The notes under the pieces were generated by a model. It was not told the DNA's origin. It did no database searches and was given only the letters and a program-made list of their open reading frames with translations. Below, in pieces: positions 23,930 to 36,923 of a stretch of 64,000 nucleotides of DNA. Made by a program: the position numbers and the translations under genes. The DNA comes from Epiperipatus broadwayi (Eukaryota > Onychophora > Udeonychophora > Euonychophora > Peripatidae). The DNA lies in the NCBI GenBank assembly GCA_028023455.1, contig JAQFVV010006502.1, positions 186,001 through 250,000 of the forward strand, given 5' to 3'. The stretch's first letter is position 1; every line of letters begins with the position of its first letter.

Positions 23930-24034
23930 TTATTTATTTATTTATTTTTTTTTTTCATATGTCATAGCATCGGCCGGGACGCGAACCCACAACCGTGGCG
24001 ACTGCGATACCTCTCGGCTAACAACGCAAGCCAT
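23930..24034 (-). mobile_element. tRNA-derived SINE (or tRNA pseudogene)
   Basis: A strongly GC-rich island in AT-rich DNA. On the minus strand it carries an A-box-like TTAGCCGAGAGG (from 24,021) and a B-box-like GGGTTCGCGTCCC (23,988-23,976), then an A-rich (AAAT)n-like tail. The seven bases that should form the 5' acceptor strand (TGCGTTG) do not pair with the bases after the T arm (CCGATGC), so it is not a functional tRNA. A promoter-bearing head plus an A-rich tail fits a young SINE. No clear target duplication seen. Confidence 0.7.
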
Positions 24035-26070
24035 ATTATTTATACTAAATTTCCATCTAAGAGAATGTTAATCTCTTGATTATGAAAAAAAACTATTATA
24101 TCATTTTTTTATTTTTTTTAAAGAAATGAAAGATTTACAATAAAAGAAACAATATATACAACAAATTATTTTTCAAATTCTACATAACAAAAGTATATTT
24201 ATCATATTGCTATTAATTAGTTTCTGATAACACACATTACAATTTATTTTTTAATTTTAATATATCTTGTTTAATTTTGTTTGAATTTAGGTATTAATTA
24301 AAAATTTTAAATTTTTTTATGTTTTTTTAAGCAATTAGATTATTTTGATTGCATAAAAGAAATAACACTTTTTTTTATTTTTAAAGTGAATTGCTTGTGT
24401 ACAATTAATATTTTTATCTGAAGTTCTATATGTGGCTATACCTATATACTTATAAAATTTTATTCTATTGTATCCAATTTAATTTTCAGAAATATTTAGT
24501 TAGTTTTAATATCTTTCTAACTTGGATTTGATGTTCAATATTAAATTAGCTTCTTCAACTTACTGACTAACCAGTAGATTACATAGCTACATTAAAATAA
24601 TTCAATAAGTTGGCAGCATTTAATTAATGAGGAAAATAATATTTAATTTTCTTTGCATATTTTTATAATAATCATGGGTCTTCAATTAACTAGATATCTT
24701 AAGACCCAATATGATATGAGGAATTTCTAAACATTAAATATGTTAAATAGTAATATAATTTAATATATGAATATTTTAATGAGTTATAATTGTTATAGAA
24801 AGAAGATAAAACTATAAAAGAATGTAAATAAGTTACTTTTAATTCTCTCTCTTCAGTAATTATAATTAAATAGCAGTTTTAATTTAAAATATGAAACTGT
24901 ATTAAAGGAAAATTATTATTATTTTTTTTTTTGTAAATTATTTTATACATATTAATGTTAACCTTAAAAGAGAGATAAAGTGTTATTTTTAATAGTATTT
25001 TTAAAAAAGAAAAAAAGAGATTTATCAATGAAATTAACTGATTATCTTGTTTTTCAGTTTTTGCAAGAAAAATTTTTTTAATCAAAAAGGAATACCAGGA
25101 ATTTCATGATGTTATTTTTAAATTCTTGACTTGTTTTTCAATATCTATGATTAAAGAGGTAAATATAAACAATTGTATTTATAAAAAAATATCTAATTGA
25201 TTGCTATAAAAATTTATCAAGTTAGAGATAGAATGTGATTTTCTTGTAGTTAAGATTATGCTAAAATATAATGGGGTTGTGAATAAGTCATAAGACCCAA
25301 GTGTCTGGCAAATAAAATATTCCTAACTTAGCCATTGAAGAGAGAGCAATCAAATCTTGATCCAGTTAATAAGGAAGAAAGAATCAAAATACTTTACTAA
25401 GGTGTTGTATAATATAACAGAAAGTTTACCCAAACTATTACATAGAATAGCAGAAGTTTTAATCAAGCTTTTAGCATACTATGAGTTTAATCATAAAAAT
25501 GACTTGTACTATGAGAACCTTGTGCTAAATTCAGCAAAAAGCTGGACATATATTTCTCAATATACCCCCTTCACTGAAATAAAATGTAGAGAAGTTACTC
25601 CTTGAAGTAATCTGCAATGTTGTATTCAACCAAGAGCATGAATCTCTGTCAGTGTTAGTATTACATCAAAAATTTATTTTAAAAATGAATAAAATTTTGC
25701 ATTTGTTAACCTGAAAATAAAATATTGTTCACCAGAAAAAGAACAAATTAATCATGTTTCATGTGTAGAAGCCTTTAAGAAGAAAATTGAATTGGAAAAA
25801 TTGAAAATTATAATTGGGAGAAAGAACTCCACAGAAAAAAAAAAACCATCGTTAAAAGTATTTATTATGTGGGCTCACTGTATTTTTATTAATAGAAAAA
25901 AAAAACATTTATATATAAAAATATTTTTGTAAGAATTGATAATTTTAAATATTTTCATTAAGTTAATGTTTTCAAATTGTGAAACATATTTTTAAAAATC
26001 CAATCAATTTTCTATTCAAAATTATGAAATAATTTTTAAAAAATTTAATTTTTGTGTAAATTAAATTTTT
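24035..26070. other. unassigned AT-rich sequence
   Basis: Nothing recognised. The 82-codon frame at 25,357-25,605 (MIQLIRKKESKYFTKVLYN) is open but has no family motif and no upstream or downstream support. Confidence 0.4.
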
Positions 26071-27283
26071 TTACCATGTTTTTTTCTTTTCATTCATTTT
26101 CCCTTATAAAACTTAACAAAAGATTAATTAAGCTAAATCAAAAATTGTTATCTTTGATTTTGAAAATGTTATTTTGCCAACTTTTAATTATTTTAAAGAA
26201 ATAACTTTAATTAAAAGTTAATTTATGAATCAACTGATTGATTATAATTTTTATGAAAACATATTTTTGATAAAATGAATGTTTAAAATTTTCATATCAT
26301 GCCATTTTTTGTTTTTTGTTAGTCAATTAATTATTAAATGATTATTTTAAAAAATATTTTTTAGTCTTAATTTTTTTAATTTATTCAATTCCTATTTCAT
26401 AAATTGCAGTGTGTGAGAGTTTATTTGATAACAGTTTAATGTTCTAGGATTTTTTAATGAGCCCAATAAAACATTTACTTATAGTAGGGTAAACCAAGGA
26501 ATTATTTAAAGTGATTTATAATAAGCTGCATTATTTATTCATCTCTTGCTCACAATGATAGTTTATAGAGTACTTGCTTCCTGATATATTCATGCATAAC
26601 TGTTAGTTGTATGGATTGAGTTTTATGTTTAGTGTTATGGAAATCCAGTAAATGATGATTTCATTACTTTTTAAATGCTGGATGGCACAAAAGGATATAT
26701 TTTAAAGTCCATGTACTACATTTCATTTTATTTATTATTTCTTTAAAAATTTCATTTATAGCTGGCCAGTACATTAACAGTACTAAGTGGTCAGACCACT
26801 GATGACGGTTGAGATGTTTTCATTATCTCAGCATTATTTGTCTCATTGTTGTATTTTTATGAAGTAGGACCTAAGTATGTGCATCCATATAAGTATTGTT
26901 TGTATTCCTGCTCTAGGTTTGGCAATGGCTAAATAATTAGTCTGGTTTATAGGGGACTACTTTCAAATACAGTCACAAGATTGATAGTGTTGATTTATTT
27001 TATACTATTGATCATTCATACTGGTACTTTTGCATAATACTGATAAGCTTAAAAGTTAGTTCTGTGCTGATCTCTCATGCTCAATCTTTTATATTTTGTT
27101 TATTTGGGGATGATGATGGTTTTTCATCTCCTCATACTTGTCATAAATCATCCCTAATGTGGTGTTTTGCTGCAAATGACTACCCCAAAATCATGGAGCA
27201 TTGTAACCACATATTCTTTTATTAACCCCAATTTTCTGTTAACTTACAATTGTCATGCAACTTCTCATAACCACTATTTTCCA

Positions 27284-27285
<2 letters not shown>

Positions 27286-27329
<44 letters not shown>
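27286..27329. repeat. (TA)n microsatellite
   Basis: Uninterrupted TA tract directly before the R8 cluster. Confidence 0.95.
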
Positions 27330-27333
<4 letters not shown>

Positions 27334-27334
27334 T

Positions 27335-28235
27335 CAATACAAACCAATATTAAATTTCAACAGTGCTATCTCTAATTTAGAAACACTAAGTCGAAATAAA
27401 GTAGTGTAGATAAATGGTAATTAGTTAATCTCTTACTTATTAAGCTGTTACTAGATAACTACATCAATTTTGAGATTATTCTAAACATAAAGCCTAAATT
27501 ATATGATATACTTTAGATCTTAAAAGCTAATAATGAAATATATTTCATGTTTCACATATAAAGCCCAATTAATAAATAATCAATTTATTCTTTCAAAAAA
27601 TTCCAAACATAACGATATGACAATAAATCAATGGTAATATATGACTAGTTAAAACTCAAGTATAGCAAATAGACAAAAATCAATGCTCAAATATTTTACC
27701 AATGCTGTCTTTAATTAGAAACACAAAGTCTGAATCAAGCAACATAGGTAAAAGATAACCAGGTAACCTCTTATTTATTAAGCAGTAAATTGATAAGTAT
27801 ATTAATTTCAAAACTATTCTAAATATTAAGTGTAAATTTTAAGTGGCTTAAATATTAAAAGCTAATAAATAAATATTATCTAGCATTGATTTGTTTTAAT
27901 TTAATCTATTTCTCTTTCAACTAGCAATAAACAATCATTGATTTATTTTTATATACTTATGTCTGAAGTTTTTTCAAAACATAAATTGATTATTTATTAA
28001 TTGACTTTTGTGTACAGAATATAAAATATGTTTGCTGCTTGACTTTTAAGATCAAAGATTATTTAAATTCATACTTTATGTTTAGAATAGTCTTGAAGTA
28101 AATGTATTTACATATTAGTTATCTCCTATCTAAGCTACTTGATTAAGTATTTGAGTTTCTAAAGACAGGTAGTGCTGTTAAAATATTCTAACATTAGTTT
28201 GTATTCATTTGCTATATTTTTGAGTAACAGTAATG
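27335..28235. repeat. R8 cluster: two direct units plus one inverted unit
   Basis: Unit 1 (27,335-27,640) and unit 2 (27,680-27,930) are direct repeats with a period of about 341 bp (AGTGCTATCTCTAATTTAGA and AATGCTGTCTTTAATTAGAA; ATTATTCTAAACATAAAG and ACTATTCTAAATATTAAG). Unit 3 (27,955-28,235) is the reverse complement: AACATAAAGTATGAATTTAA, GATCTTAAAAG and AATTAATAAATAATCAATTT on its minus strand match unit 1. No coding capacity. Confidence 0.75.
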
Positions 28236-28370
28236 CTATACAATCACTGAAATATAAATATATATATAATTATTAAATGAATTATGATATATATATAACA
28301 TAACCAAGATATAGGTAAACGCGTTATTCAAGATATTTCTTTATCTATTTACTTTTGTTTTATTAGCTAT

Positions 28371-28409
28371 TACACACACGCGCACGTGCGCGCGCGCACA
28401 CACACACAT
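28371..28409. repeat. (CA)n/(CG)n microsatellite
   Basis: Alternating purine-pyrimidine tract with a CGCGCGCG centre between CA blocks, a potential Z-DNA former. Confidence 0.85.
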
Positions 28410-28653
28410 TGCAATGTTTTAAGTTGAGATTTAGGCCTAATATTTTACACACTAGAAAGTTCTAAATAATCAAATGATGAAAAAGAAGAATCTTCCGTTC
28501 ATGTACTTGTTCAGATATTTCAAAAACATAATTATATTTCCTGATTAACTTGACCTAATAATTTCTTGCAACTTGAATTGTTGATACCATGTTTTCTCTT
28601 TTCATTCATTTTCTCTCCTAAAACTTAACAAATGATTAATTAAGCTAAATCAA

Positions 28654-29475
28654 CCTTGACACTAACATGGGCTTTGAACATTCCATCATCAGATTTTCAA
28701 TGAAATGGATGGATGAAGAGTTGTGGGTTGGATTATTTTGAAGCCTGTCCATTAGAGTATGAAGATTGGCCATCTTAATATAAGGCTGTGAACTGATTGT
28801 ATATATGTGTGGAGATAGTAATCTGGACCAACTGATGATTGCTGGTTTAACATGAAATACATATATTGGTGATTATTTATTTCTTCAACATGTGTGTGAG
28901 CAGGTGGGTCAGTAATATGAGATGGCATGGAGAGTTGAGGGTTGTGTGAAAGTCTGAGTCTGAATCCCTTATATATTACATTATATATGTGCAGGTGTGT
29001 GTAAGCCTGTACAGTGTATTAAATTACATATTGAAACATTGTGTGTTAATGGTCTGCCCATCCCTCATCTATGTATGTAAATGGATTTTTCTACAAGTAC
29101 ATGAGGGGCCAGAATGACTAAACATCAACATGGGTAGGATGACAACCTTGGCACTAATGTGGGCTTTGAAAATTTCATCATCAGATTTTCAATGAAATGG
29201 ATGGATGAAGATTTGTAGGTTGGAGTAGTTTGAAGCCTGTCCATTAAAGTATAAAGATTGGCTATCTTAATATAAAGCTGAGCACTAATTGTATATATGT
29301 GTGGAGATCGTAATCTGGACCAACTGATGATTGCTGGTTTAGCATGCAATACATTGGTGATTATTTATCTTTTCAACATGTGTGTGATCAGGTGGATCAA
29401 CAATATGAGATGGCATAGAGAGTTGAAGGTCATGTGAAAGTCTGAGTTTGAATCACTTTTATATAATTGTAAATG
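28654..29475 (-). repeat. R1 tandem dimer
   Basis: Two R1 units in the same (minus) orientation, period about 492 bp. GCTTTGAACATTCCATCATC at 28,671 recurs as GCTTTGAAAATTTCATCATC at 29,163, and ACCAACTGATGATTGCTGGT occurs in both. The frames on the minus strand (29,125-29,349 and 29,365-29,595) are repeat-derived. The left junction directly follows a sequence (28,587-28,653) that also exists without R1 at 26,072-26,145. Confidence 0.8.
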
Positions 29476-29617
29476 TAAACTTGATACAGAGATTGTCAAA
29501 ATTGTTGAAAAAATAAAATTTATGGCATCATAATCAAAACCTGTGAAAATTGCAGACCAAAATTCATGGTAGTTGACTATATCTAAAATATACATTGATT
29601 ACTAGTATAAGCTGAAA

Positions 29618-29630
29618 ATTGGGGGGGGGG
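29618..29630 (+). repeat. poly(G) tract
   Basis: A run of about ten G, unusual in this composition; a poly(C) counterpart lies at 56,683-56,694. Confidence 0.7.
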
Positions 29631-30474
29631 GAAATAACAACACTGGAAATTTGCTTTTATTATATTTATGTAGTAAAATACATGGTTTTTTATTTATAAC
29701 ACTGATTTTAGAGATTACATTGCTTCTTAGATACAATTTATTATTAAATATCTCTTATCCTTATGAAACGTATTAAAACCAAACTAATGGCTTAAAGATT
29801 ATTGCTTAAATTTAGACAATAAAAATGGGCAACTAAACACGATCTTGAATCTAATACATCTTATTTAGAAAGAAGTATTTAAAAAAATGATTTACTTCTT
29901 TTATATCAGTCATTATTTCATCAGATTAAATGTTTGACTTATTCTATTTTAAGAGTCTATTGTTAATCAGATACGATCAAAACAAAAGTACCTATATATT
30001 AAAAAAATACTTATAAAACTTTTAATTGTTTTATATTATTTACAATAAGATTGCTATTTTAAATATAAAATTGCCAAAAAAGTAATAATTAATCTTTATA
30101 GATATTTAGAATTATTGATTATGAAATTACACAGATATTTCTGCATTTATAATGTATGCTAAAGGATTAAATAAATCAATTATGCAAATAAAAAAAACAC
30201 ATATTTTTATATTAATTCATTTTTATAATTTAACATTTTAAACAATTAATGTTTACTTTATTTATTGCCTATACTTTCAAAATTATCTTTATTTGGCTTC
30301 ATGATAAACTTCATATCTTTTCTACAGAGTTTTGACTAGAAACAAATAATGTTTTATAAGTGGCAAAATCAAACAAATGTCCTTTTTAATAAGCTAGTAA
30401 CTGTCATAAAATAGATATCTTTGTGCACACGCACACACACATATATATATATAATAAAAATAATCAATAAATCT

Positions 30475-30585
30475 GTTTATAATGTAAATTATACAGACAC
30501 TTATTCACACAGAGTGAAACAATTCAAATATACTAATATTTAGCTGAGAACACTTTCACTACTGTGTACTAGAATCATGACAATT
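30475..30585 (+). repeat. R7 dispersed repeat, copy 2
   Basis: Direct match to 19,935-20,060, preceded by an ACACACAC/TATATA tract. Confidence 0.55.
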
Positions 30586-30589
30586 AACA

Positions 30590-33500
30590 AAAGTGATTGG
30601 TTAATCCAGTTCATACTCAGTGGAAAACTGGTATTTATTTGATGGATAATATTATTAGACTTGGCAATAAACCAGGTTTCTTTTATCTTCCTCTTGCTAT
30701 CGTTAAGTTTGCTGCAAACAGTATTAATTATTTGAGGGTAAATTTTATGTGTAGTATTTTTCTGATTTTAAGAGAAAACAGAATTAATTTGAGTCTACTT
30801 TAGATTTTTGGTATCTTCCACTCTGTATGACACATAAATATACATGTGTGTATAATATTTAATATAAATAAAAAGTAATATATGTAATAAATAAATAAAT
30901 CTTAGTAACTTTTAAGGTTTAAACATTAAATGGTAAATAAGTTGCAGAAACTTTGTCAATTGTCACCATCAACTGCTTATAAGCTTACAGTATTCTTCCA
31001 TGGCATAATTGAAAGAATTTCTACAATATATTTATTATTTGGGGCTTATATAGTAAAAGTTACAATGGTTTATTTGTTTATTACTTATGAGATGGCAGAA
31101 ATGTATGCAACTCAAATGTAAATAGCCTGTTACATAACAATATATACTTATATATTTATGAACACATATTATGGATTAATATGTGTATATATTTTTTATT
31201 GTAAATATTAAGGTTATATTGAAGTTTTAATTAGATATCAACTATAATGTTTGTGATAGTAAGATTATTCAGGAGTATGTTTGTTTAGATGTCTCTATAA
31301 CATCTGCTATCTAGGAGATGAATATTGAGAGGCAGACAAAACAACAGCACAACACTAATATGTACATAGGCAAATGCACTCATGGACAAATCTAAAAAAA
31401 TACGTTCTTATCTTTTATTCATAAATTTTTTTAATTTAATATACACAAACAAAGCAAAAATGCAATTGAATATTTTTTAAGACAAGATAGTGTAAAATAT
31501 GAAATATAAAATTAATTAAAAATAAATTATTTAGAAATAGCGTCTATATTTAAAATTCTGTAAAATTATGTCATAGTTAATTATTACATTTAAAAAAATC
31601 CTGAAATGATAAAAAATATATAAAAGAAATTAAAAGTTTCAAAAATATCAAATATCAAATAGAAAATGAAAGTAATCTTTACAATATCAACTAAATATCA
31701 TATATAATATTATAAATTAAGAAAAAGAGATGTGCAATTATATTTATATAAAAAAAAAGATATATGCTCTATGCACTGATAAGATCCTCATAGATATTTT
31801 CAATGCACTCAAAAATGTTACAAATATTTTAATAAAATACAGAGAAAAATATGCATTAGAAGCTATAGTTCTCTGACATATATACATATACACGTTTACC
31901 ATTAAAAATAAAAATAATTTCAATGTGTTGATGGCAATTTTTTAATGATTTGTTTTTAAATTCTCTGTATTCTAAATGTTTTTATTTTAATTTTAATATT
32001 TTGGGTTTTTTACTAGATCTATAAAAATCACATGACAAATAAATAATTGTTTTTAATTTGTTCAAAAATATTTTCAAATTTTTGTAAATATATAAATATA
32101 CATTTAAAAAAAAGCTTTTTAAAAGTTTTTTTTTTCTTGACAGTAAAACTTTAGTTTTATTTCAAAACAGAAAAATAAATCAATAACTCACATTTACAGT
32201 AGTGGTGTAAAGCATTTTATTTAACTTTATTTAGAGAAAATATATATAAATTACCTGTTATCAGAATCTCTGGCAGCAGATGCGATTTACTCTTTTTATA
32301 TAAACATAGATCAAATGCAGCTGAAAATCAGTGTTACAATAGAAACAAGCAAGCACATAGATAATCCTAAAAACTGCATTTACATTTTATACCAGGGCAA
32401 ATCTTATTTTATCATATAGAAATAGATCTTGTGGTTCTCATGTGGGTTGCTCAGAATTATTCAATAAAGGAATTTTATTAAATATTTTTCCCTAATAACA
32501 TTTTTAGGCCAAATATTATGAAAACAATAATTAAGTAATAAAAAAATGATGTAAACTAAAACATTAAAAAAAATATTAAAGCAAAATAAAAATAAAAATT
32601 CTCTGAAAAGGAATAGAGATATATTCTCAAAGTAATACAATAAGGGCATGAAGGTTATCTACAATTACAGAAATAAAGAATGATTCATAGAGACTTTGAT
32701 AAAACTTCACAGTACCATTTGCACTCTCTAGCATTTTGGAACCACAACCTGACACAGCCAATCAATATTGATTGTAGTGTTTTGATATTTTATCTTGAAT
32801 AGGGAATCATGCACTAATTAATAATATTTATGATAGTAATTTGGTTTTTATTGGTCATAATCATTTTTATGGTCATATGGTGATTTTTTAATAAGAAAAT
32901 GATTTGATTTTTTTTTTTTTTTGCAAATTTTTAGTTTTCAATTGCTAATTACTGACATTTGACAAATATTGTTTTTGAAATTGTGACTATTTTGATTATT
33001 TTCCTTTTTATGAAATTTCTGTATTTGATGAAAATTGCAATTTTTTGTTAACTAGACAAAATACATGGAATACTTAAATTTTGGGGATATTATTTAACAT
33101 TGGTTATCATTTGGCTATGCCATTGATGACTTTGGGATCTCCTGATTTCCAAAATGGTGGAAAGCCCATAATAAATTGGCATCAACTTCACTATGTAATC
33201 AAAATATATTGATATAATAGTGATGTACTTATGGCATATTGCTACCAAAAAGAAAAAGAAAAACTATGTAACATTGAATAAAAGTAACTCACTGTATTCT
33301 GTTTGGTTTGGTACAGTTGTAGAGTGGTAAACCCTGGAGCATAAGTTACAGCCCTGTTCTGTAATTTTCAGATCTTGATTTTCTTATGAACTTACTAACA
33401 GTAAACCGTTTGATTATTTATTTGTTTTACATACTACAGAAGCTAAATATGAGTTATTATAAACTTTATTAAGTAAATGCTAAAGTGTCTACTGTATATA

Positions 33501-33689
33501 ATTTGAAAATACAACAGACAACTTGTCTGATCAGTCTTATATTGGAGAAAAAGTTTTAGTTCTTTAATAAATTCATTTACATTGGAAATTGTTTTAAAAA
33601 GAAATATGAGAATGATGGTGATTTACATTGTAATGCAGATTATTAAGAAAGATTTCATAAATTAAAAATATTCAGTAGCTTTTAATATA
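30590..33689. other. unassigned AT-rich sequence
   Basis: About 3 kb with no supported gene or repeat. A weak tRNA-like string (GTTGTAGAGTGGTAAACC, near 33,318) lacks a matching B box. Confidence 0.4.
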
Positions 33690-33958
33690 CATATATACAA
33701 TCAATGCTCAGTTTATATTAAGATAGTAAATCTTTAAACTTTAAAAGACAAGGTTTAATCTTCTCCATTCTCCAACTCTTCAGCCATCCATTTCATTAAA
33801 AATCTAAGGATGGAATATTCAAAGCCCTTGCTGAAGCCAATATTATTATACCCATGTTGATCTTAAATCAATCTGATCCAACACCTATAGAAGCTTAATA
33901 TGACCATTTAATTATACAGAAGAGAGATGGGCAGAATACAGGCTGAATGTGTAATATT

Positions 33959-34024
<66 letters not shown>

Positions 34025-34515
34025 CTATATGTTACTTAATGTAATTATATGGGACTTGAACTTTCAAGCTCCTTATGTCTATCCATATTATCTTATACAA
34101 CTGATACACATGATCTCCAACATAAGTATTTTGTGCTCAACCAGTACTCATCAGTTGTTCCAGATCGCCATCTCCTACACATATATACAATCAACCCTCA
34201 GTTCATATTAAATAGCAAATCTTTAAAATTTAATGGACAAGAGATGAAGAGTGAAGTTGATTAAAGCTTGTCCATTAAATTTTAAAGATTTGCCATGTTA
34301 ATATAAACTGAGCATTGGTTGTATATATGTATGGGAGATGGTGATCTGGACCAACCGATGAGTGCTGGTTCAGAACAAAGTACATATATTGAAGGTCATT
34401 TATCTTTTTCACATGTATGTGGTGATGTGAATCAGTTATATAGGATAGATTGGATAGATGTAGGGTGCTTAAAAGTTCGAGTTCAAGTCTCTTATAATTA
34501 CATTAAATTACATAT
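33690..34515. repeat. R1 cluster: two plus units and one inverted unit around (TA)n
   Basis: The 3' part of a plus-strand R1 unit (33,690-33,955) is followed by (TA)n (33,962-34,022), the start of another plus unit (34,050-34,245), and a minus-strand unit (34,262-34,510). The plus and minus units meet at ATGGACAAGAGATG / AAAGCTTGTCCATTAAATTT. The frames at 33,927-34,540 are repeat-derived. Confidence 0.75.
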
Positions 34516-36130
34516 ATATATATGTGTGTGTGTGTATTGATTGATATTTTTAAATTGACATACTCAACTCTACTTATATACATAAAACGTAAATCTTCAA
34601 TATTGAAATAACTTTACAAAATTATTTAATAGTGAACTGAAAGTTTTAAAAGATAAATCTAGTAGTTTAAAAATGGAAAATAATATTCTTCTTCACAATA
34701 GTTTTAATAACATAAAACTGATTTATTACATAGGCAAATATATCTTTCTTCAATAAACCATAAGAAAATAAAGTAAGCTTAATAAACCTGAAAATTTCAA
34801 TCCTTGAGATGACATAGATTACATAAATGATCTTCGGATGAAATTATTTTCTTTTTGCCCTTGCAATAAAATGTTTGCTATTAAGTATAAAATCTTTATC
34901 ATTTGTGAGGAGAGCTAATAAAATAAAACAGATCACATGAGCAGAATTATAGTATACAAAAGAAAGTGATAAAAATATTATTGCAAATTTTAATAACTGG
35001 TAATAGTAATAGATTAAATATTTATATATAAGTAAAAATTTATAATCAGATAATGTATGTGGATGTATATAAACACGATATAAAATATGATCAAGGGTAC
35101 AACTTATACAACTTATATATTAAAAATAATATACCACATAATTATTTCCTATCATTATGTTGCATAGAAAGTAACTGACTGGAACTTTAGCATATATGAT
35201 AAGAATTAAAGCTGGGTAAAACACACATAGTATATGAAATCAAGACGGCTCATTATATTACAATAGTAACCGACTTCATTAAAAAATATACTAAGATTAA
35301 AATTTCTACTTAAAGAAACAGTAGTAAGTTTTTTTTATTAATTACTATTAATGTCAGCACATATATCAAAATTCCAGACGCACCCATATTTAAAATATCA
35401 TTGTTAATGTCAATAATAAGCAAGTGAAATAAAAATACTGAATTAAATAGTAAAGTTTTCCATGTTAATAAATTGAGATATTTTAAAGCAAAATTTAAAG
35501 AATTATCTGACTTTAATGTTTTAGAAGTTATGAAAGAATCAGAATTTGATCTTGCACTGCCCATTTGTTAAAGAATAAGATTTCTAAATGATATCATACT
35601 TGCATCTGATTGTAGAGGGGGATCAGGTACATGTTTTTTTATAAATTATTATGTGAATAACATAAAGATTCTTGTGAATATTACTACAGGCATTAAATGA
35701 GGCAGAAGAAAAAATAGTGCAAAAAGCGATCAATTTATTATTTATTTTGTGGTTTTTTGTTTTTATTGGATGCCATCAGGACATTTTAGTATTTTAAAAG
35801 AGGCTTGAGATTTTGTTTAAAGCTAATATTTTCTAAAATATATCTTTATCTTTCATTGTAGCAGAGTTTATCCTAATAAATCATCATGATAATGTTAATT
35901 ATTTAGAATTCTAAATACAATAGAACATGGTTATTTAATTCTGCTACTTTTTCCCCTTTGTCAGATTGTTTCTTTCATATTCTTCTATTTCCTTTCCATG
36001 AGCATTACATTCAATTACTTATTTCAGCATAGGTTTAGAACATCTTGAGCATCTTTGAATTACATGTTAAAGCAAAATATTATTGAATATCACATAAAAG
36101 ATTATTAATTTAACAAACATAATTTATTTA
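34516..36130. other. unassigned AT-rich sequence
   Basis: Nothing recognised apart from a short TG tract at 34,520-34,535. Confidence 0.4.
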
Positions 36131-36134
36131 TTAT

Positions 36135-36516
36135 GTAATCAGCTGGAGAATTGGTTTTAGATCACATTTCCCTTATCTCTAAAACAGTGCATTAATTTAT
36201 TTTTAATGCTGGTCTCTGAATATAATCTAGTCTTAATGAATATAAACTATTCTTAATTAGAGGGTGTCTATTTTAAATATCACTTTGATTAATTCCAATC
36301 TAGATAAGGATAAAATTATCAGAAAATATAACTAATTTTCAATTTAGTCATGCATTTTATTCTTATCTAGATTGGAATTAATCAAAGTGATATTTAAATA
36401 GATACCTCTTAATTAAGAATAGTTTTAGATTATATTCAGAGAACAGCATTAAAAATAAATCATTGCACTGTTTTAGTGATAATGGAATATCTAAATCCAA
36501 TTCTCCAGCCGATTAT
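36135..36516. repeat. 382-bp palindrome, arms about 165-180 bp
   Basis: The left arm 36,135-36,315 is complementary to 36,354-36,516 with few mismatches: AATCAGCTGGAGAATTGG against CCAATTCTCCAGCCGATT at the outer ends, ATTCCAATCTAGATAAGGAT against TTCTTATCTAGATTGGAAT inside; spacer under 40 bp. Only the right arm has a counterpart in the second long direct repeat at 41.5 kb. Confidence 0.85.
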
Positions 36517-36904
36517 AAAATTTCAATTTATAACTTTATATTCAGTAGTGAGTTGATTATTTATAGGCAGTCAGCTTAAAATATATATTTAATAATGAGT
36601 TAACTATTTCTGGGTAGTTAACTTAAAATGTGATATAAGTCTCATTAGTATGAACCTTACTTTGATATACTATGGATAAATTTTTCTTTCTAAAAGTATA
36701 TTTAATAACAATAAAAACTGTTAGAATTCATTTTTGGTTCCCCACAAAATACTGATCATAATCATATATGAATAAATAAAAAGATATTAAATGACAAAAT
36801 GTAAAAAGAAAAGGAAAAAATATATACTATTCAAATGCTAAAATTAAATAAACCACATAATAAAAGTATTTACAGTTTGTTTACATATTTATTAATTATT
36901 CATC

Positions 36905-36923
36905 TTACATATACTGCTTTATA
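36905..36923 (+). repeat. 19-bp target duplication, left (R1 insertion)
   Basis: TTACATATACTGCTTTATA, repeated exactly at 37,736-37,754. Confidence 0.9.

Noticed and set aside
23976-24021. functional tRNA gene
   Set aside because: A and B boxes are present but the acceptor strands do not pair and the T stem is imperfect.
25357-25605. 82-codon frame as a small gene
   Set aside because: No motif, no conserved neighbour, and frames of this size occur throughout the window on both strands.
26788-26812. AGTGGTCAGACCACT palindrome followed by CTGATGA
   Set aside because: No GAAA partner downstream; a short perfect palindrome alone is not informative.
33310-33400. tRNA-like A-box string as a SINE
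   Set aside because: No B box at a suitable distance and no second copy in the window.
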